From assembly GCA_001599715.1 (NCBI GenBank), contig BCHU01000014.1, positions 434,001-498,000 of the forward strand: a DNA stretch of 64,000 nucleotides. The letters are read 5' to 3'. This DNA is from Phaeotremella fagi. Its lineage: Eukaryota > Basidiomycota > Tremellomycetes > Tremellales > Phaeotremellaceae. The notes below the pieces were generated by a model. It worked only from the letters and a program-made list of their open reading frames with translations. It did no database searches and was not told the origin of the DNA. A program made the translations under genes and the position numbers. Below are positions 23,968 through 37,400 of the stretch, one piece after another. Position 1 is the first letter of the stretch. Each line of letters begins with the position of its first letter.

Positions 23968-24611
23968 GCTTTAGTTGGGTTTTACGATACATCATGTATG
24001 ATTTTTTGGAGAGAGATAGTTGAAGAGAGTATACCCAATCCATTCCTTATCTGGTATATAGTTGTTTGAATCGTTGATAATTCAGTAGATGTAAAAGAAG
24101 AGATGAACGGGAATCAGAATGAATGAATGTTGAAAATCTAGATGAGTCCGGAAGCAACCACCTAAACCAGCAATTTTAATCCCAATCTGCCTTCTTCGAC
24201 ATTCAACCATTCAACAATCTCAATGGCTATCATTAGCATCCACTCAATACAATTGAAAGTGATCTCCGCAGTCTTACTAATCAAGGAATGACACAACTCG
24301 AGCTCCATGCTCCACATGTAACGACCAAAAATGACATTTAAGACGATCGATTCAAATATTCTCAATTCAATTCAAATATTAAAATTCAAACATGTCCGGA
24401 TTTAGTTAATCTAAACAATGATTTTACTTACCTAACAGACTTATTGAACCCAAGTTAATATCCTAAAAGTAAAGACCAAAGAACAGAAACGAGAAATCAA
24501 AGCTCTGTTACCTTATTTTTGGAATCAAGAAACAGTTGTTTTGACGATCACCACATCGAAAACCTGTCAAGTCAATAGGATCCTATCGTCGTCTTCTATC
24601 ATCAAAACGCC
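23968..24611. other. Intergenic region
   Basis: 3' flank of CLR2 and promoter of the hydrolase gene. A short direct repeat ATTCAAATATT occurs at 24350-24360 and 24370-24380, in an AATTCAA-rich stretch. No gene is seen. Confidence 0.5.
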
Positions 24612-26319
24612 ATGCCAAGATTCATAACACTACCAGCGAAGGATCATCGAGCAGAACTTCAGATTTATGCTCGAATCTGTACACCCAAAAATCCATTGGC
24701 TGAGGTCATAGATCCAAGATTCCCAACTGTCCTCCTAATACATCCTCTATGGTTAGATGGATTTTTTGCGTAAGTCAAATTTATATGCTTAGCAACGTGA
24801 AATCTGTATTGATCTGTCCTTTTTAGGTACCCCCAAATGGATGATCCAGCTTTGAATCAATATTTCAATTTGATCGCTTTGGATTATCGTGGACATGGTA
24901 AAACCAAAGTTACCAATGTCGATGGAGAAAAGACATATGATCTGTACACTGCAGCTGAAGATATGTATCTTGCTTGTGTAAGTTTTCCTTCTATGTCAAT
25001 CTGATTTAAACCTTGTTTTCCTTGACTGAACACAAACGATTAGATGGAGCTTGGTGCGAAATCGGTCCATATACTTGGAATATCGACTGGGATGCACATC
25101 GCTCTAAGATTCATGTTGACTTATCCAGACTACGTGGATTCAGGTTGTATAACTGCACCACCTCCACGTATCGAGCAGCAATTCACGGAATTAGCTTTCA
25201 GAGATTGTCAAGAGGTACGTCTGATCCATGTCGACTCACATCCATGTGAGGAAATCTCAACTGACACTAACATTTCAATCACTTTACAGGCAATGCAAAA
25301 CGCCAAAACTATCGACGATTTAGCTCCGATAGATACTTTGACCGATCATATATTTGAACAAGGTGCCGGAACTTATATGAACGATGCTTTCAGACATTTA
25401 AGAAATAAATACAAGGTTCAATGTAAACAACGAGTTTTCACTCATAAAGTGAGTATTCCATTTCCCCAGTTCATACCCGGGAAAGGAAACCTCTTGAAAC
25501 TGGACTGACGTTGATGGATTGTTTCAGTTGGACGATTATAATCGTCATCTCTTCGATCCTATCAATAAAATGTCAAAAGTTGGTTCGAACGAGGCGATCA
25601 ACATTCTATGTCCAGTTCTAGTTCTTTGCGTGAGTCAACCCTTTTGACTAAAAGCTTGGTTACTTGGCATTACATCCACTAATCCCAACTTCTTATATCT
25701 CACAGGGAAGTAACGATCTCTATGCCACTCAAGATACGAAAATGGTTTTGAGTTGGATCAACGCTAATCCACGTAGACAATATGGTGAATTACCTAACGC
25801 GAGAATAGTACACATAGAAGGTGTACCGCATTGGATGACTTTAACCAGTCCAACGACGTAAGTGATCCAAAGATCTCATCCACGCATATAACCCAATAAA
25901 CTCATGCAAATCTAAATAGGGTGAACCCGATAATAATCGATTTCTACAATTCAGCAATAAAAGAGAAACAACTTCAATCGATAGCTGTCGCCCCTCAACT
26001 CCCATTCGAGACCAGAAGATCATCAACACCAGCAGATTTATCAGGATACACTTCATCTCTATCAATCTCATCTTCACCACTTGAAAGTACACTTGAAGAT
26101 TTGTTTTCACAGTCCAAATTAAATCCAAATCCAAATTCCAGTCCCAAGAATGGACTGAATCTATTTCGATCTATTGGGATAAGAAAAGCCAAGAAATCAG
26201 ATTTGGAGAATGAAAGTGATCTTTTGGAACGGGAGGAGAATGAATATGAAATTGAAAACGGCAATAGGAATGGGAATGGGAATGAAAATCATTTGGATGT
26301 TCGTTATCGAAGAGATTGA
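24612..26319 (+). CDS. Alpha/beta hydrolase family protein
   Basis: Six-intron gene starting MPRFITLPAK. The fold landmarks are present: FPTVLLIHPLWLDG (oxyanion strand), LIALDYRGHGKT, nucleophile elbow GISTG with the catalytic Ser, the acid region CPVLVLCGSNDLYATQD, and the catalytic His in VEGVPHWM-like GVPHWMTL. This is the common small-molecule hydrolase or esterase layout; the substrate cannot be told. After the hydrolase core there is a tail of about 130 residues, Ser/Pro-rich then acidic and Asn/Glu/Gly repeat-rich, which is unusual for the family and probably disordered. No signal peptide or membrane segment. Confidence 0.82.
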
Positions 26320-26974
26320 TAACAGGTGATTGTTCTTGTTTATTGTCGGATTTCTATTTTTCGTGGATACAGTTTGAGATTTGCTTACATGCGAGTATAT
26401 ACCAATCTACAGTAGATGCATTACTTATACCATTTCCATATATCCAAATTGACCATTATGCTCATATTATATTATTCATTAACAGTAAATAATGTTCAGC
26501 AATGAAAAAAAGGGAGATTAGAAAACCCCCGTGAAAATGAGATCTAAAAGCTAAAGCTACAAAAGGTTGGATAAATCCCCAAGTATAAAATATCCAAGTC
26601 AACAACCCCAACGAGAAAACAGCCAGTACTATAGATATAGAATCAAGATATACTTTATATAGATTTTCTAAAATCTATTCTTCCTCCAAAAACCCAACTG
26701 ATCGACTAACTTCTGAATTGTATGAGTACTTCTTGAATTTCAAATTAAAGAAAGAAGGGGAAATTAAATTACAACGTATCAAAGAAGAGGGTATAAGTTA
26801 AGAATAGAGATCAGAAAGGAAAACGGTAATAAGACTCTACGTCCAACCTCGATAAAAATTGGTATAAGGTGATGATGTTTAAAATAAATCAATGCTTTTG
26901 AATTAAAAAGTAGTCTCCGAGATTAAACCCAAACTGCTAGTAATACGATGATTGTCCATGAAGAAACATTCCAA
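26320..26974. other. Convergent 3' region
   Basis: 3' flanks of the hydrolase (plus) and the PP4R1-like gene (minus). AT-rich and A-rich on the plus strand; no gene is seen. Confidence 0.5.
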
Positions 26975-29900
26975 TCATTCCGTAGCTTTCGCAAACGAAA
27001 CTTCGAATGGGTCAGGTATATCCGATTGTTCAATCGAAGGTAAAACCGTATCTTCAGCTGTAGCTTCCCCTTCACTAGCGTGATTAGAAGAAAGGAACAT
27101 TGAAGATAATTTTGCTGCAACTCCAATACTGGGTCGACGACTATCAGAGATCAACTTGGGAGTCTCCGATTGATTATGTGAAAGATTCCTGACGAAGGCG
27201 TAATCCTCTTCAAAATCGTTTCTCTCATCGATGAATCGATTGACGTGCTGAACGGCTTGTCGAACATCGATTGAATCGTCTTGTATAAACGTTTTCGCAA
27301 GATGAACGATAGCTTTTGGAATTGATGTCTGAGGGCTATGATAGAACGCGTCTAAACATAGAATTTAGCTTGATTAAGAACGAATCTAGGGAAGTAAAAC
27401 TTACCGACAGCGAATAAATCCCCTACAAGTTGAGCCAAAGCTAATCTGACATCCACAATATCATTCGATAATCTAGGTAGTTCGGGAATCAAAAATTCCT
27501 CAAAAGCTTCACGGTTAGGTGGAGGTTTAACGAATTCCTTTAAACAACGAATAAATCTAAAAAGAATAACAGCAGAATGAGCATCGACGTATCATCTATC
27601 CAAACTTAGAACAAAGACTTACGTTATACGTTGTCGGTAAGATGAACTGTTACCCAGATCAACGAGTATCCCTCTAAACCTAGTGGCAGGTTCGGAACCA
27701 TGACCCAAAATGCCATAAGCTTCCGGAACACCGATGGTGACAGCCTCCCTAACAGCCGCAAAAGGATCTACCAAGGTCAAAGCAAACAAATCAAGGACTC
27801 TATCAAGATTCCTATCCCCATCCCCGTCGCCGCCATCTTGTCTGAAAATCTTCAAGAAAACCGGTAAATGAATTCCAAATTTCTCACGAGCTCGCCAACC
27901 GCCAATAGTATTTTTCCTCCATGAATTCGATAATTCACAAAACAATTCCCAGGCCACTGAAATTTCCAGATTCTTGAATAGATCGTCGACATGTTCGAAT
28001 ATCCTTTCACGGATTTCTTCGTCTAATTCAAAATGATGTTTGTAGATTGGTAAAAGATCTTGAGCTATTTGATTTGGTTTAAGGATTTTGGTTAGTTCAT
28101 GGAGACAAAGTGATGTTGTTCTTGTAACTTTTTCACCGGCTCTTTGTTGAATTCTATGAAAGAGGTGTCGAAGATCGTCCCATCGATCAGATCCGAGTGT
28201 AAGACACACACCAGGAAACTACACAAATATCAATATCCACATATCCCTCAAAACAATCCTGACTCACGTTGAAGATAGCGATGACATCCCAATAAGAATC
28301 CGGTTCACCAACTTCATTCTCGTTACTATCGTCAAGGTAGAAATTAATCAACTCTTCAGGAGGACCATTAGGATCGTCATGAAAAACATGAATAACTTCT
28401 CCGAGCATCTCCAAAGCAGCGCACCGAACGTCTGTCCAAGAAGCTAACAAAGATCTCATAGATTCAACAGCGAACGTTCGACGATATTCGAAATCTTCTA
28501 TCCGTCTACACAAAGCAGGTAAACTCAAACAAGCAGATTGCCTGACATGGTCGACATCGTCGTTTGAGAAGATCTCGTAGATTGGTAACTGTAGATGACC
28601 AGTCAAGATCGAAACTTTCAATGAAAAAACAATAATAACTGACCATCTGATACACATGTTCAACAGGGACGATCTTTGCCAAGAAAGAAATCGCAATAGC
28701 AGCCTCAGCTCTAACAGGAACATCACCATCAGGAGATTTCAACACCTCCTCCACGAAACCTTTCTCCACAATCTCATCAGCAGAATAAAATTCACTGATA
28801 GATCCAATAAGATTCATAGAAGTCGCACGACCAATCGTAGCCTCCAAAGTCAATTGAGCTTGGAAAGCTTGAGCTTCAGCTTGATGATTTGGATCGTTCG
28901 GATCACCACCGAAATATTGTTCTGATAATTCCGACGGAGATCTATATTCATTAGGTGAATTTCCATAGGAACTGTCATTCATCGGGGATCCCAATTCGAA
29001 CAGCATGTCAGGTACGTCTGTCGATAATCTTCCCATTCCAATGACTATACCCGTAAGTAGTTCCTTTTCGACCGCCAATTTCTCAGATCGGGTAAAAGGT
29101 TGTAAATCATGTGCATGAGGTCCAGTCTGTGAAGCGAAGATTTTACGTTCACCAAGTTCAGTTGAATCAAGATTAGTTCCCCAAGTTTCCGTCGAGTAAG
29201 GTCCAAATCCACGTAATCGTCCAATGATATTGACCACACCTGCCCTAACAGGATCTGCGATAGACGGATTTTGACTGAGTAAAAGTGATCCTAATAACGG
29301 TGTGAAGAAATCAATAGGTAATCCAGGTCTATCAACGAGTTGTACAGGTTCTTTAGTCCATTGCTTATCTGGATCTGAATCCTCCGCATAAGCGTTGACG
29401 AAAGGTGCAGGTGAATAAACCGTGTTCTGCGAAACAGATGATCCAGGGGTATCGACGTCTTCCGAATTAGGAGTTAGAGTCGTTGAAGTTGTCGCTGTGA
29501 GACTTGAACCGTTTGAAGAATTGCCCAAAGAGATGATCGATTCACGTCTTCCGGAGAACGACATTGTTGGTATTTCAGCAATTTCAGCCGGTGTAGGTCG
29601 ATCAACAACGTTGATCCCTTCCGATGTGATCGTCAAAGTTTCTTTGGGTGGATCTTCATTCTCAACTTCAACAGGTCCCTCAACAGTATCCAATCTACAA
29701 GTTGAATAGAAATACCATAGAATTCTGTGAAGTTCGGACGCAAAAGCTTCTTTAACAGATTCATCTAAACGTTAGCTAAGAAAACCCCAATGCGAAACTC
29801 ACCCTCATCAGCCGAGAACCCACTCAAGAGAGGTAATATATATTCCACCGATTCACATGGATCGACTTCATTAAGTAAATCTCCGAGTACACGGGCGACG

Positions 29901-32346
29901 TAAGCACGATGAAAAGCGTATTCACTTTTACTAAGCAAGAAAATCCTTTCCAAGGTGTTTAAACCTTCATCATCGAACGTGACATCCATTTGGGGGACAT
30001 CACCAGTAGGTAAAACATCACCTTCATCCACCAGTACTCCTTCAGGTGGATGAGATTCCGAAGAGACAACAGATCTAGGTCCTAAAGCCGGTGTTGAAGC
30101 GTACGGAGTATCCAACTCATCCGAATCCATTTCGGTCTCACTTTCCGCGGCGATAGCTTCCAAATGGGATACATCCAATGCAGTCAAAGAAGGCAAAAGA
30201 TCGACACTTTTTCGAGGACTTTTCTTGACACGAGTCATGTCACTGTCACGACCTTCACTGGGAGAATGTGGAGAGATCAACGAAGCACTTTCTGTTGATC
30301 TCTTTGGAGATCTTTCTAAATCCGAGGTAATCGATAAAGTACGATGTAAACCAGCTGAAGCAGGTGATCGGGTTCTGGGATCGTAATCTGATAAAGCACG
30401 CCGTAAACCTACAGGCCTAGCTAGAGGTTCGAATACAGGTGAAGGATCTGGAGGGATGTTTGACTTATAGGTGTCGTTTCGTGAGTCGTCTGAAGTCGGT
30501 ATGGGTGGGGTAGCGATTGCAGGTGGAAGGGATATAGGCGGGAGGGTAGCTGAGTTGGATGCATGTATGTCCAAACAAATTGGTATATCGGAATCCGCAT
30601 CTCTCCGATCAAGGCGTGGTGAAGAAGGTTCTTGTTGTTGTTTTTCAGGTCGAGGTGAATCCGATCTGGTACTAGGCCCTGGATCCAACAGTTCATTGAG
30701 AGGAGGTTGAGGTGATCCACTTAAACTCCAACCTCTCGGTCTACCTGCGCTAAGCATACTTGAAGAAGTAGGAGAAACACCTAGAACCGCTGATCTACCT
30801 GCTGAACCACCAACAGCAACGGGTGCAGTCGTCGGTCTATTTCGATGAGCTCTATGTCGAGGACTAGATGGAGGAATAGAAAGCTCTAAAGGTATCGAGA
30901 AATGGTTCAACCCCCTTGGACTCCTAGGTGGACTCGACGGTGGAGATCTGGAAAATGAACTAGAATTATATCTAGATGTACCTGTTGAAGAATTTGACAT
31001 TGTCCGATGATGTTTACTGATCGCAATAGCGGACGCTGTACTAGGTGAATGAGTGAGCAAGGGACCATCAGGCGAGATGACAGAAGATCTTCGAACATTC
31101 TGGTGCATGGAGATAAAAGATGATCCATCTGGTGAAATGACTGATGATCTCCTACCTGAACTAGGACCTGCGATTGGTTGAACAGGACCCAGATTGGGAG
31201 ATCCAAGAGATCTAGAAGGATAGACGAAAGGTGTAGGGGATGGTGTACGACTTGTTTGGGGTCCTCGAGAACCGGGAGGTGAGTTCGGTCTTGCCGAGGA
31301 TGGTGATGTGTTGATAGGCTGGGGAGTGAAAGCTGGTGTGACGAATGGTGAGAGAGGGGCAGTGGGCAGTCTGGATGGACCTGGAATTGCATCTCCAGGT
31401 AGACGTTGGTGTGCAGCGCCAGGTACAGGCCACTAAAATTGGTCAGACGAGTAGTCCCTCCTCACATGATTTTTGTAACTCACTACACTATCCCAAGCAT
31501 GAACACCTTCAGTAGCTTCATTGATAGTTGCCGAACTGATCGATCGTCTGTGAGCATCGTCTGTCTCAAGAGCAGATAAAGAACTTTCATTCAGAATAGC
31601 CGTTCGTAAAGGTGGAGTAGGATTAATTACGTTAACGTTGAATTCCATCGCAGTCGGAAATTCAAAATTCGATTCAGAATGAGAAGCCCTCCTACTAGAA
31701 CCACCACTTTCATTTCCTGAACCATCAGTGAACAATCTTTCCCTCATCTCATGTAAATGATCACTAGCTTCCGAATTATAACCTGATGTCGAAGCGTTAG
31801 ATAATCCAGATCCAGAACTTCCAGATGAATTAGGAGTTGTCACAGATTCACTAGAGATTCTTTGAAAACTTTTCAATTCAGGTCGATGACCTGGGTGGGA
31901 ATCTGTCCAGTTGGATTCATCTAGTAGACTTTGGTTTATCGTGTCGATACCGAAATGCTGTGAAGGTTGGGGTGTTGAATCGGAGGAGAAATTTGGTGAG
32001 ACTGGAGAACTTAAATTCCAGGGTGGTGAGATACTGGTTAAAGGTGAATCGGGAAATGACGGTAGAGGGTTGAATCCAGGTGGAGGTGGTGGAGGTGGTA
32101 GTACTGAAGACGACGACGAAGATAAACCGAAAGATCCATGTCGATGATGTCTAGAATCTAAATGAGATGTCTTCGTAGGTGCTAAGATGATGATTAATAT
32201 AAATTCAAAATAATAAAAAAAGGACACCAACTACTAGGACCAGATCCATTATCATCTTCATCCCAAGTCTCTATATGATCTCGATCTCGATACCCAATCG
32301 ACTCATAAGAGTCAATATCTTTCGAATCCCCTCCCTCCAACTCCAT
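26975..32346 (-). CDS. HEAT-repeat PP4 regulatory subunit 1-like protein
   Basis: A large gene of about nine exons. The first ~750 residues are disordered, Ser/Pro/Arg-rich, with poly-Pro (PPPPPPPGFNP) and a decapeptide RRSSVISPDG present twice about 23 residues apart. The second half is a HEAT/ARM solenoid: FLLSKSEYAFHRAYVARVLGDLL, VDHVRQSACLSLPALCRRIED, SWTDVRCAALEMLGEVIHVF, DPFAAVREAVTIGVPEAYG, DVRLALAQLVGDLF, DSIDVRQAVQHV. The order and the DxxVRxxA signature resemble protein phosphatase 4 regulatory subunit 1 and PP2A A-type scaffolds. The start MELEGGDSKD is the first ATG before a short acidic exon. Partner phosphatase and function are inferred from the fold only. Confidence 0.72.
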
Positions 32347-32979
32347 CGGTAAGATCCTAGTCTTCAGTGGATCGAATTATCGAGTTGACAAGAGGGTTAA
32401 AGAGAGAGTGGAGTTGTTTTATCCAAATGTTCGATCCTTATCTCAAATGAGATATCATCAATGTCGATCTCGAATAGTGATATATATTCAAGTGAAGTAT
32501 GTTGTCAAGACTACCTATATAGTGGTTAAACTCTTTGCTACTGTAAGCCAAAGGTGTCGATTGACCTCTAAGAGTGGAAAAACAGCTAAATCAGCTTCGA
32601 ATGTTCGGTTTTCGGTATGAAAAGAAAGGTATTGATGAGAAGATGAATTGTGGATCCGCTAGAGGTGACGTAGATGGAAATTATGTTGATGAAAGATGAA
32701 TAGAAGACTTTGAATTTATTGATAATATCAACGTTGAACACCTTTAGACGTCACTGACTGTGACTGTTGGTTCACTCGAAATGCCATGACTCCGAAATGT
32801 GGCACATGACTGGTAGGTCAAAGTGGAAGTGGGTCTTCATTCACTTATTCCAATCTACAATCTATCAATGCTCTTCTCAGCAAGAGAAGGAATGTATCAC
32901 ACTCTACGAATAGGTATCTACCAAAACACACGATCACTCGCAAGCAAAGATTCAACCACTGACAAACAGATCTACCTCT
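32347..32979. other. Intergenic region
   Basis: Promoter of the PP4R1-like gene and 3' flank of the dipeptidase gene. No gene or strong motif is seen. Confidence 0.5.
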
Positions 32980-34945
32980 CTAAAGTCCCTCCCAACCTCC
33001 ACCATCCAAATCCCTTCTCTTGGAATATTTAGCCATACTAGGACCTTTACCGGCTTTCTTCAATTTATCACTAACCTCCTCCATCCCTCTCATGACTCTT
33101 AAGATGTTACCTCCAGCAAGTAACGATAGATCATATTGATCCCAACCTCTTTTGATCAATTCTGCAAACTGTCATGTGACGTCAGTCTTCACTGTTTGGG
33201 GAAGCAATGGAAGGGAGATGATTTACTAGATAAGGATATTTTGATACATCCTCCAATCCTTTGGGTGTAGTTTCAATACCGTCATAGTCAGATCCTATAC
33301 CAACGCTGAAGAATCCGATTCATCAGCATTGTACTCCAAGTCACAAAGAGAACATACTGATGTCTACCGATTCTATCACCAATATAATCAATATGATCAG
33401 CGATAAAAGCGACATCAACCAAATCTGGTTTATCAGAAACAAAAGCTGGGTAAAAGCTGTGGCATTGTCAGTTTCCACTAGCCACTAACAGCACTAGGAG
33501 GATCAAAAACTGACTTGACCATGACGACACCATCAACTTGATTCTTCTTACGTCCAATCTTATCTAAAACCTGATCGGGGACGTTTCTTGAGATATTGTT
33601 GAAATGTCTCGAAGCAGAATGGGAGAGCATGATCGGGGCTTTGGTCAGAGCTCTAGACGGCGATTCATCAGTTAAAACGTTAGTATTTGAATGAAAGAAG
33701 GAAATGAATTTACAAAGCTTGTAAAGCCGTTTTATCCGATACATGACTGATATCAATGAGGATACCAATTCTGTTCATCTCTTTGATAAGTTCACGACCG
33801 AGTGGGCTGATAGCAACGGAATCAATAAGGCATAACGGTGCAGTTGTAAGATATAAGATAGGACGTACGAGAGACCACCCCATTTTTCCGTGACTGGATT
33901 AAAGATTCCTGCAGAATCTGCGAAAGCGTTATTACAACTATGGGTGAGTGTGACATATCGAACACCGAGAGATTGATATTGTCGAAGGACTGTAGGTAGG
34001 TTTATTTCAGAATTGACATTACGGAAACAAGTAAACTATAACGTACCACCCAATGAATTGCCTAATTGATGTCCACTAATCGTATTCAGCGATCAGTAAT
34101 CAAGTATCCCAACAAAACCAGTAACCCAACACTCACCCTTCAACACCAAGTAAACTAGCCACCTTCCCAGCCTTGATAGCTTGCATAACATCATCAGCCG
34201 TCTTACAAAAAGCGAAAGTGTCCGAATACCGTTCCATGAGATTGATAGCTACATCAATCTGTTCCAATGTATCTAACACCACGAGTTCAGTGATCGTCTT
34301 CTCCCCACCAGGTACTGGTAACTAACCTCGAACATGGTAAGCGGGTTTCAAGAAATCTTCACCCTCTTGTTCTTCTTTACATTCAGTGAACCTTTATTCT
34401 CTGTCAGTCTGATTGATAACGATGGAGATGGGATTCCACTCACACCGACCAGAAGAAACCGCCTAACATCCCTTCTCTGAGTCTGGGGATGTCAACGTGT
34501 GCAGGCTAAGCTCTTGGATCAGCTATCGTCATTCAATGAAAGGGAAGATTGACATACCATCTCATGATTCAAATCGAAGGACGAGATGTTATTCCCATAC
34601 CTAAACCAGTATAAGCGTATCCCATAGAATACATTGATTGAGACTTACAAAACCCTAGCCAACTCCGGTAAATCAATATGACCATCAATGACAGGTGACC
34701 TATACCCATCCCAACAAATCAATACTGTCAACGACAAACAAACAAACCAATCAACTGGGTCCAACATACGATTTCAAATAGTATCTCGCCAAACCCAGAT
34801 CATCAGTGGGGATCCCTTCACCTCGAACTGCTATGTAGATGACACCAGCGATAAGAGCGAATGGGATAATCAACGAAGAGATGTATTGGAATCTTGATCT
34901 TTGTTGGGGTTGGATGGCACCTGGTAAGAGTGGTTCTGATGACAT
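32980..34945 (-). CDS. Membrane dipeptidase (M19, renal dipeptidase type)
   Basis: A zinc dipeptidase of MEROPS family M19. The start MSSEPLLPG is followed by one hydrophobic segment ([19 protein letters not shown]), making a signal-anchor with the catalytic domain outside the cytosol, probably in the vacuole or at the surface. Landmarks in order: [14 protein letters not shown] with the H-x-D zinc ligands, GVEGGHQLG with the bridging Glu, [12 protein letters not shown] and LIDISHVSD and MLSHSAS with His ligands, [10 protein letters not shown], and [11 protein letters not shown]. About eight short introns. The C-terminus is basic and ends [12 protein letters not shown]. The tail-anchored GPI form known from animals is not indicated. 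Confidence 0.9.
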
Positions 34946-35320
34946 CTTGACTTGATTAGAATGAAGATGTTGGTTGAAGATGAAAGGAAGATTAGATATT
35001 GTAGATGCTTATTGCTTATTGCATCATGGTGTTTGCCGGATTGGACCGAAACGATAACTGTAACTACATCTCCTGGTATATACTCTCAAATAGACAAATA
35101 GATCATAACCTCCAATCTCCCTTCTCCATCAAGATAAGAGAAAAGAAGACGACATCATATCTATCTATCCTACAACCTCCCGAATCCCAATTCTAACCCC
35201 TAACCCAACCCCACCATCAGCGCACTTTTTGCCCGCAACATCCACCTGCGTGGCGCTGAGCGGGGCTTTGCCCATTGAACATTGTCAGATATCTATCGAT
35301 TAAATAATCAGTAACGAAAT
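34946..35320. other. Intergenic region
   Basis: Promoter and 5' UTR of the dipeptidase gene and the 3' flank of eRF1. A gcgctgagcgggg patch lies near 35254. No gene is seen. Confidence 0.5.
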
Positions 35321-37080
35321 CTAAGCGATAACACGAGTGAGACGAAACATACCGGAATCATCATCAGAACCATAGAATTCATCATCGTCATCACCTAAAT
35401 CACCTAGATCCTGGAAATCAACTTTGTATCGTAGAATTCCACCGATTCCACCGAAACCTTTAACGAATTGACTTCCCTCTTGCGATTTGTTGGTAACGAA
35501 TTCAAGTGTTGCACCGAATTCTTTATATTTCTCGGCGAACCATTCGAGTAAAGGTTTAGCTTCTTCAGCAGCCTCCATCTCCAACCCTGTTGATTTGTCT
35601 AAGAATTTATCTTTATCCTTCTCCTTGTCTTCTGGTTTGGAATGAACGATGATCTCTTCTCCTGCCGCGTTTCTTAAAACGTGTCTAAGGGTTTCTAAAC
35701 TTTCCCAAACTATCAAAGTTTCTACTGCACCCATGTCCAAGGCTTTCAACGTGTCGTCAACACCGAAACAGTATTTACCGGTGTCAAGAGCGATTTCGTC
35801 AAAGTATTTTTGAATCAGTTTCTTTTCTTGAACGAATTTAACGTTGGCGAGTGAATCGGCGGCGAGTTCGATAGCTTGATTGAAACCGTTTTCACCACCA
35901 TACGAGACATCAACAATTTTAACGACCTTGGCTAAAAGACGTGGATCGAATAGATCAGATCCAGATAAATCGGTCTTCAATTCTGCTGAACCTGCCAAGA
36001 CTAAACCGGCTACGTTGACTTTATCGTTGGTGATGAAATGTTGAACGGCTAATTCAGCTACTTTACGAACGTAATTACGACGAGCTTCCTCTCGAAGACG
36101 CGAGAAACGTAATGCGGATTGACCACCACGACCATGTTTTTTGGGTAGATCGACAGTGAATTTGTGAACGACTTCACGAGTGTTACCGGCGAGTGTACCG
36201 AAGAGCTAAAGGTCAGTGAAAGAAGTGTAAGTGTGACTTACGGATCCGTTACCATCGCTGGAATCGAGTCAGTATGAGATCTCCTTTCATAGGCAAAAAC
36301 CACTTACATGATAATGAAACCCCATTTCGAGTCGTTCTCCAATAATTCTTCTAAAGCCTCGACATGGAATCTACTGTCACACATGTACAAAGATCTAAAA
36401 ATGTCAGACTAGCTCCTTGATCCATAACTCACGTGTTGATAGGTTTGAAAGGTGTTAATGCAAAAGACAATTTCTTTTCTTTTCCTTCTTCGTTTAGAAC
36501 AGTACCGACGAAAACACAAAGACCGTTATCAGGAACTAAACGTTGATGAGAATTGAGTTTCAAAGATGAGACCAAATCACGGACTCACCTCGATTGAAAA
36601 GTTTCAGTTTCTGCTGCGTCGATGTGATAGCTGATAGCACAGATAGTCTTGCCACTGGTAAGAAAAAAGTAACATTTCGTGAATTTCACATGAACATACC
36701 TGTTGACACGGGATTTGATGTTTGATGCTGTACCATATTCAGTAGTCAACATGCCGGTCCATTGAGAGATTTGAGATTCTGAAAAATGGACGTGATTAAT
36801 TTGAGTTCACATGCCAGAGAAAAAACTATCACAATGACGTACTTGGAGGAATGACTAGAGTGATACAAGAAGTACCTGCACCTCTTGACGTGGCTAACAT
36901 GGTCAACAGCTTCCTGTACCTCCATATCTAGATATGTATAAGCTGACGAACAGTCATCTAAAATGTGGAAAAGATTTACCTCGATAGCTTGATCAGTCTA
37001 GTCAGAGATTTAGTTAGCTTTCAACTCGATGAGATATTTTAACGGATAGAAGTGAGGCTTACCTCTTCTGCTGATGACAT
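35321..37080 (-). CDS. SUP45: Translation termination factor eRF1
   Basis: Recognises all three stop codons in the ribosomal A site and triggers peptide release with eRF3. Three diagnostic motifs are visible after splicing: NIKS in [10 protein letters not shown], the YxCxxxF element as YMCDSRF, and GGQ in HGRGGQS. The C-terminal domain reads [19 protein letters not shown] and ends with the usual acidic tail ([18 protein letters not shown]) followed by MFRLTRVIA. The N-terminus starts MSSAEE and is cut by several very short exons. About seven introns. It is divergent from GRX4 across 320 bp. Confidence 0.96.
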
Positions 37081-37400
37081 TTTGAACTAATTTTAATCTT
37101 CTTAGGATGAGATGGAAGATGAAAGTGGGAACAAGACGAGAGAAGAGATTAAAATAAATGCTATATAGCTTTCCAGACAATGGAGTAAACCACCCAAAAA
37201 GTTGAAAAGACCTTCAGTTTGAGTGTGGCACCAATTTGATTCCGTTAAAGACGCAATATGATTACGAGTGAGGAGGGAGACTCGATAGATAAATTTATTC
37301 AGATTCACTATATAGAATATACAGAACAACAGACAACAAACAGCTACTTCAACAACAGCTTCAGGACCAACACCCTCTCCAACGTACACCACCTGCTCCA
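37081..37400. promoter_or_regulatory. Divergent promoter, eRF1 / GRX4
   Basis: 320 bp between the two start codons. It contains AT-rich sequence and an ACAACAGACAACAAACAGC 5'-UTR-like stretch before GRX4. No clear TATA box. Confidence 0.55.

Noticed and set aside
30421..31392. Long open frames overlapping the disordered part of the PP4R1-like gene in other frames (30421-30720, 30907-31392).
   Set aside because: They lie in a Ser/Pro-rich exon whose composition keeps alternative frames open; they have no domain content.
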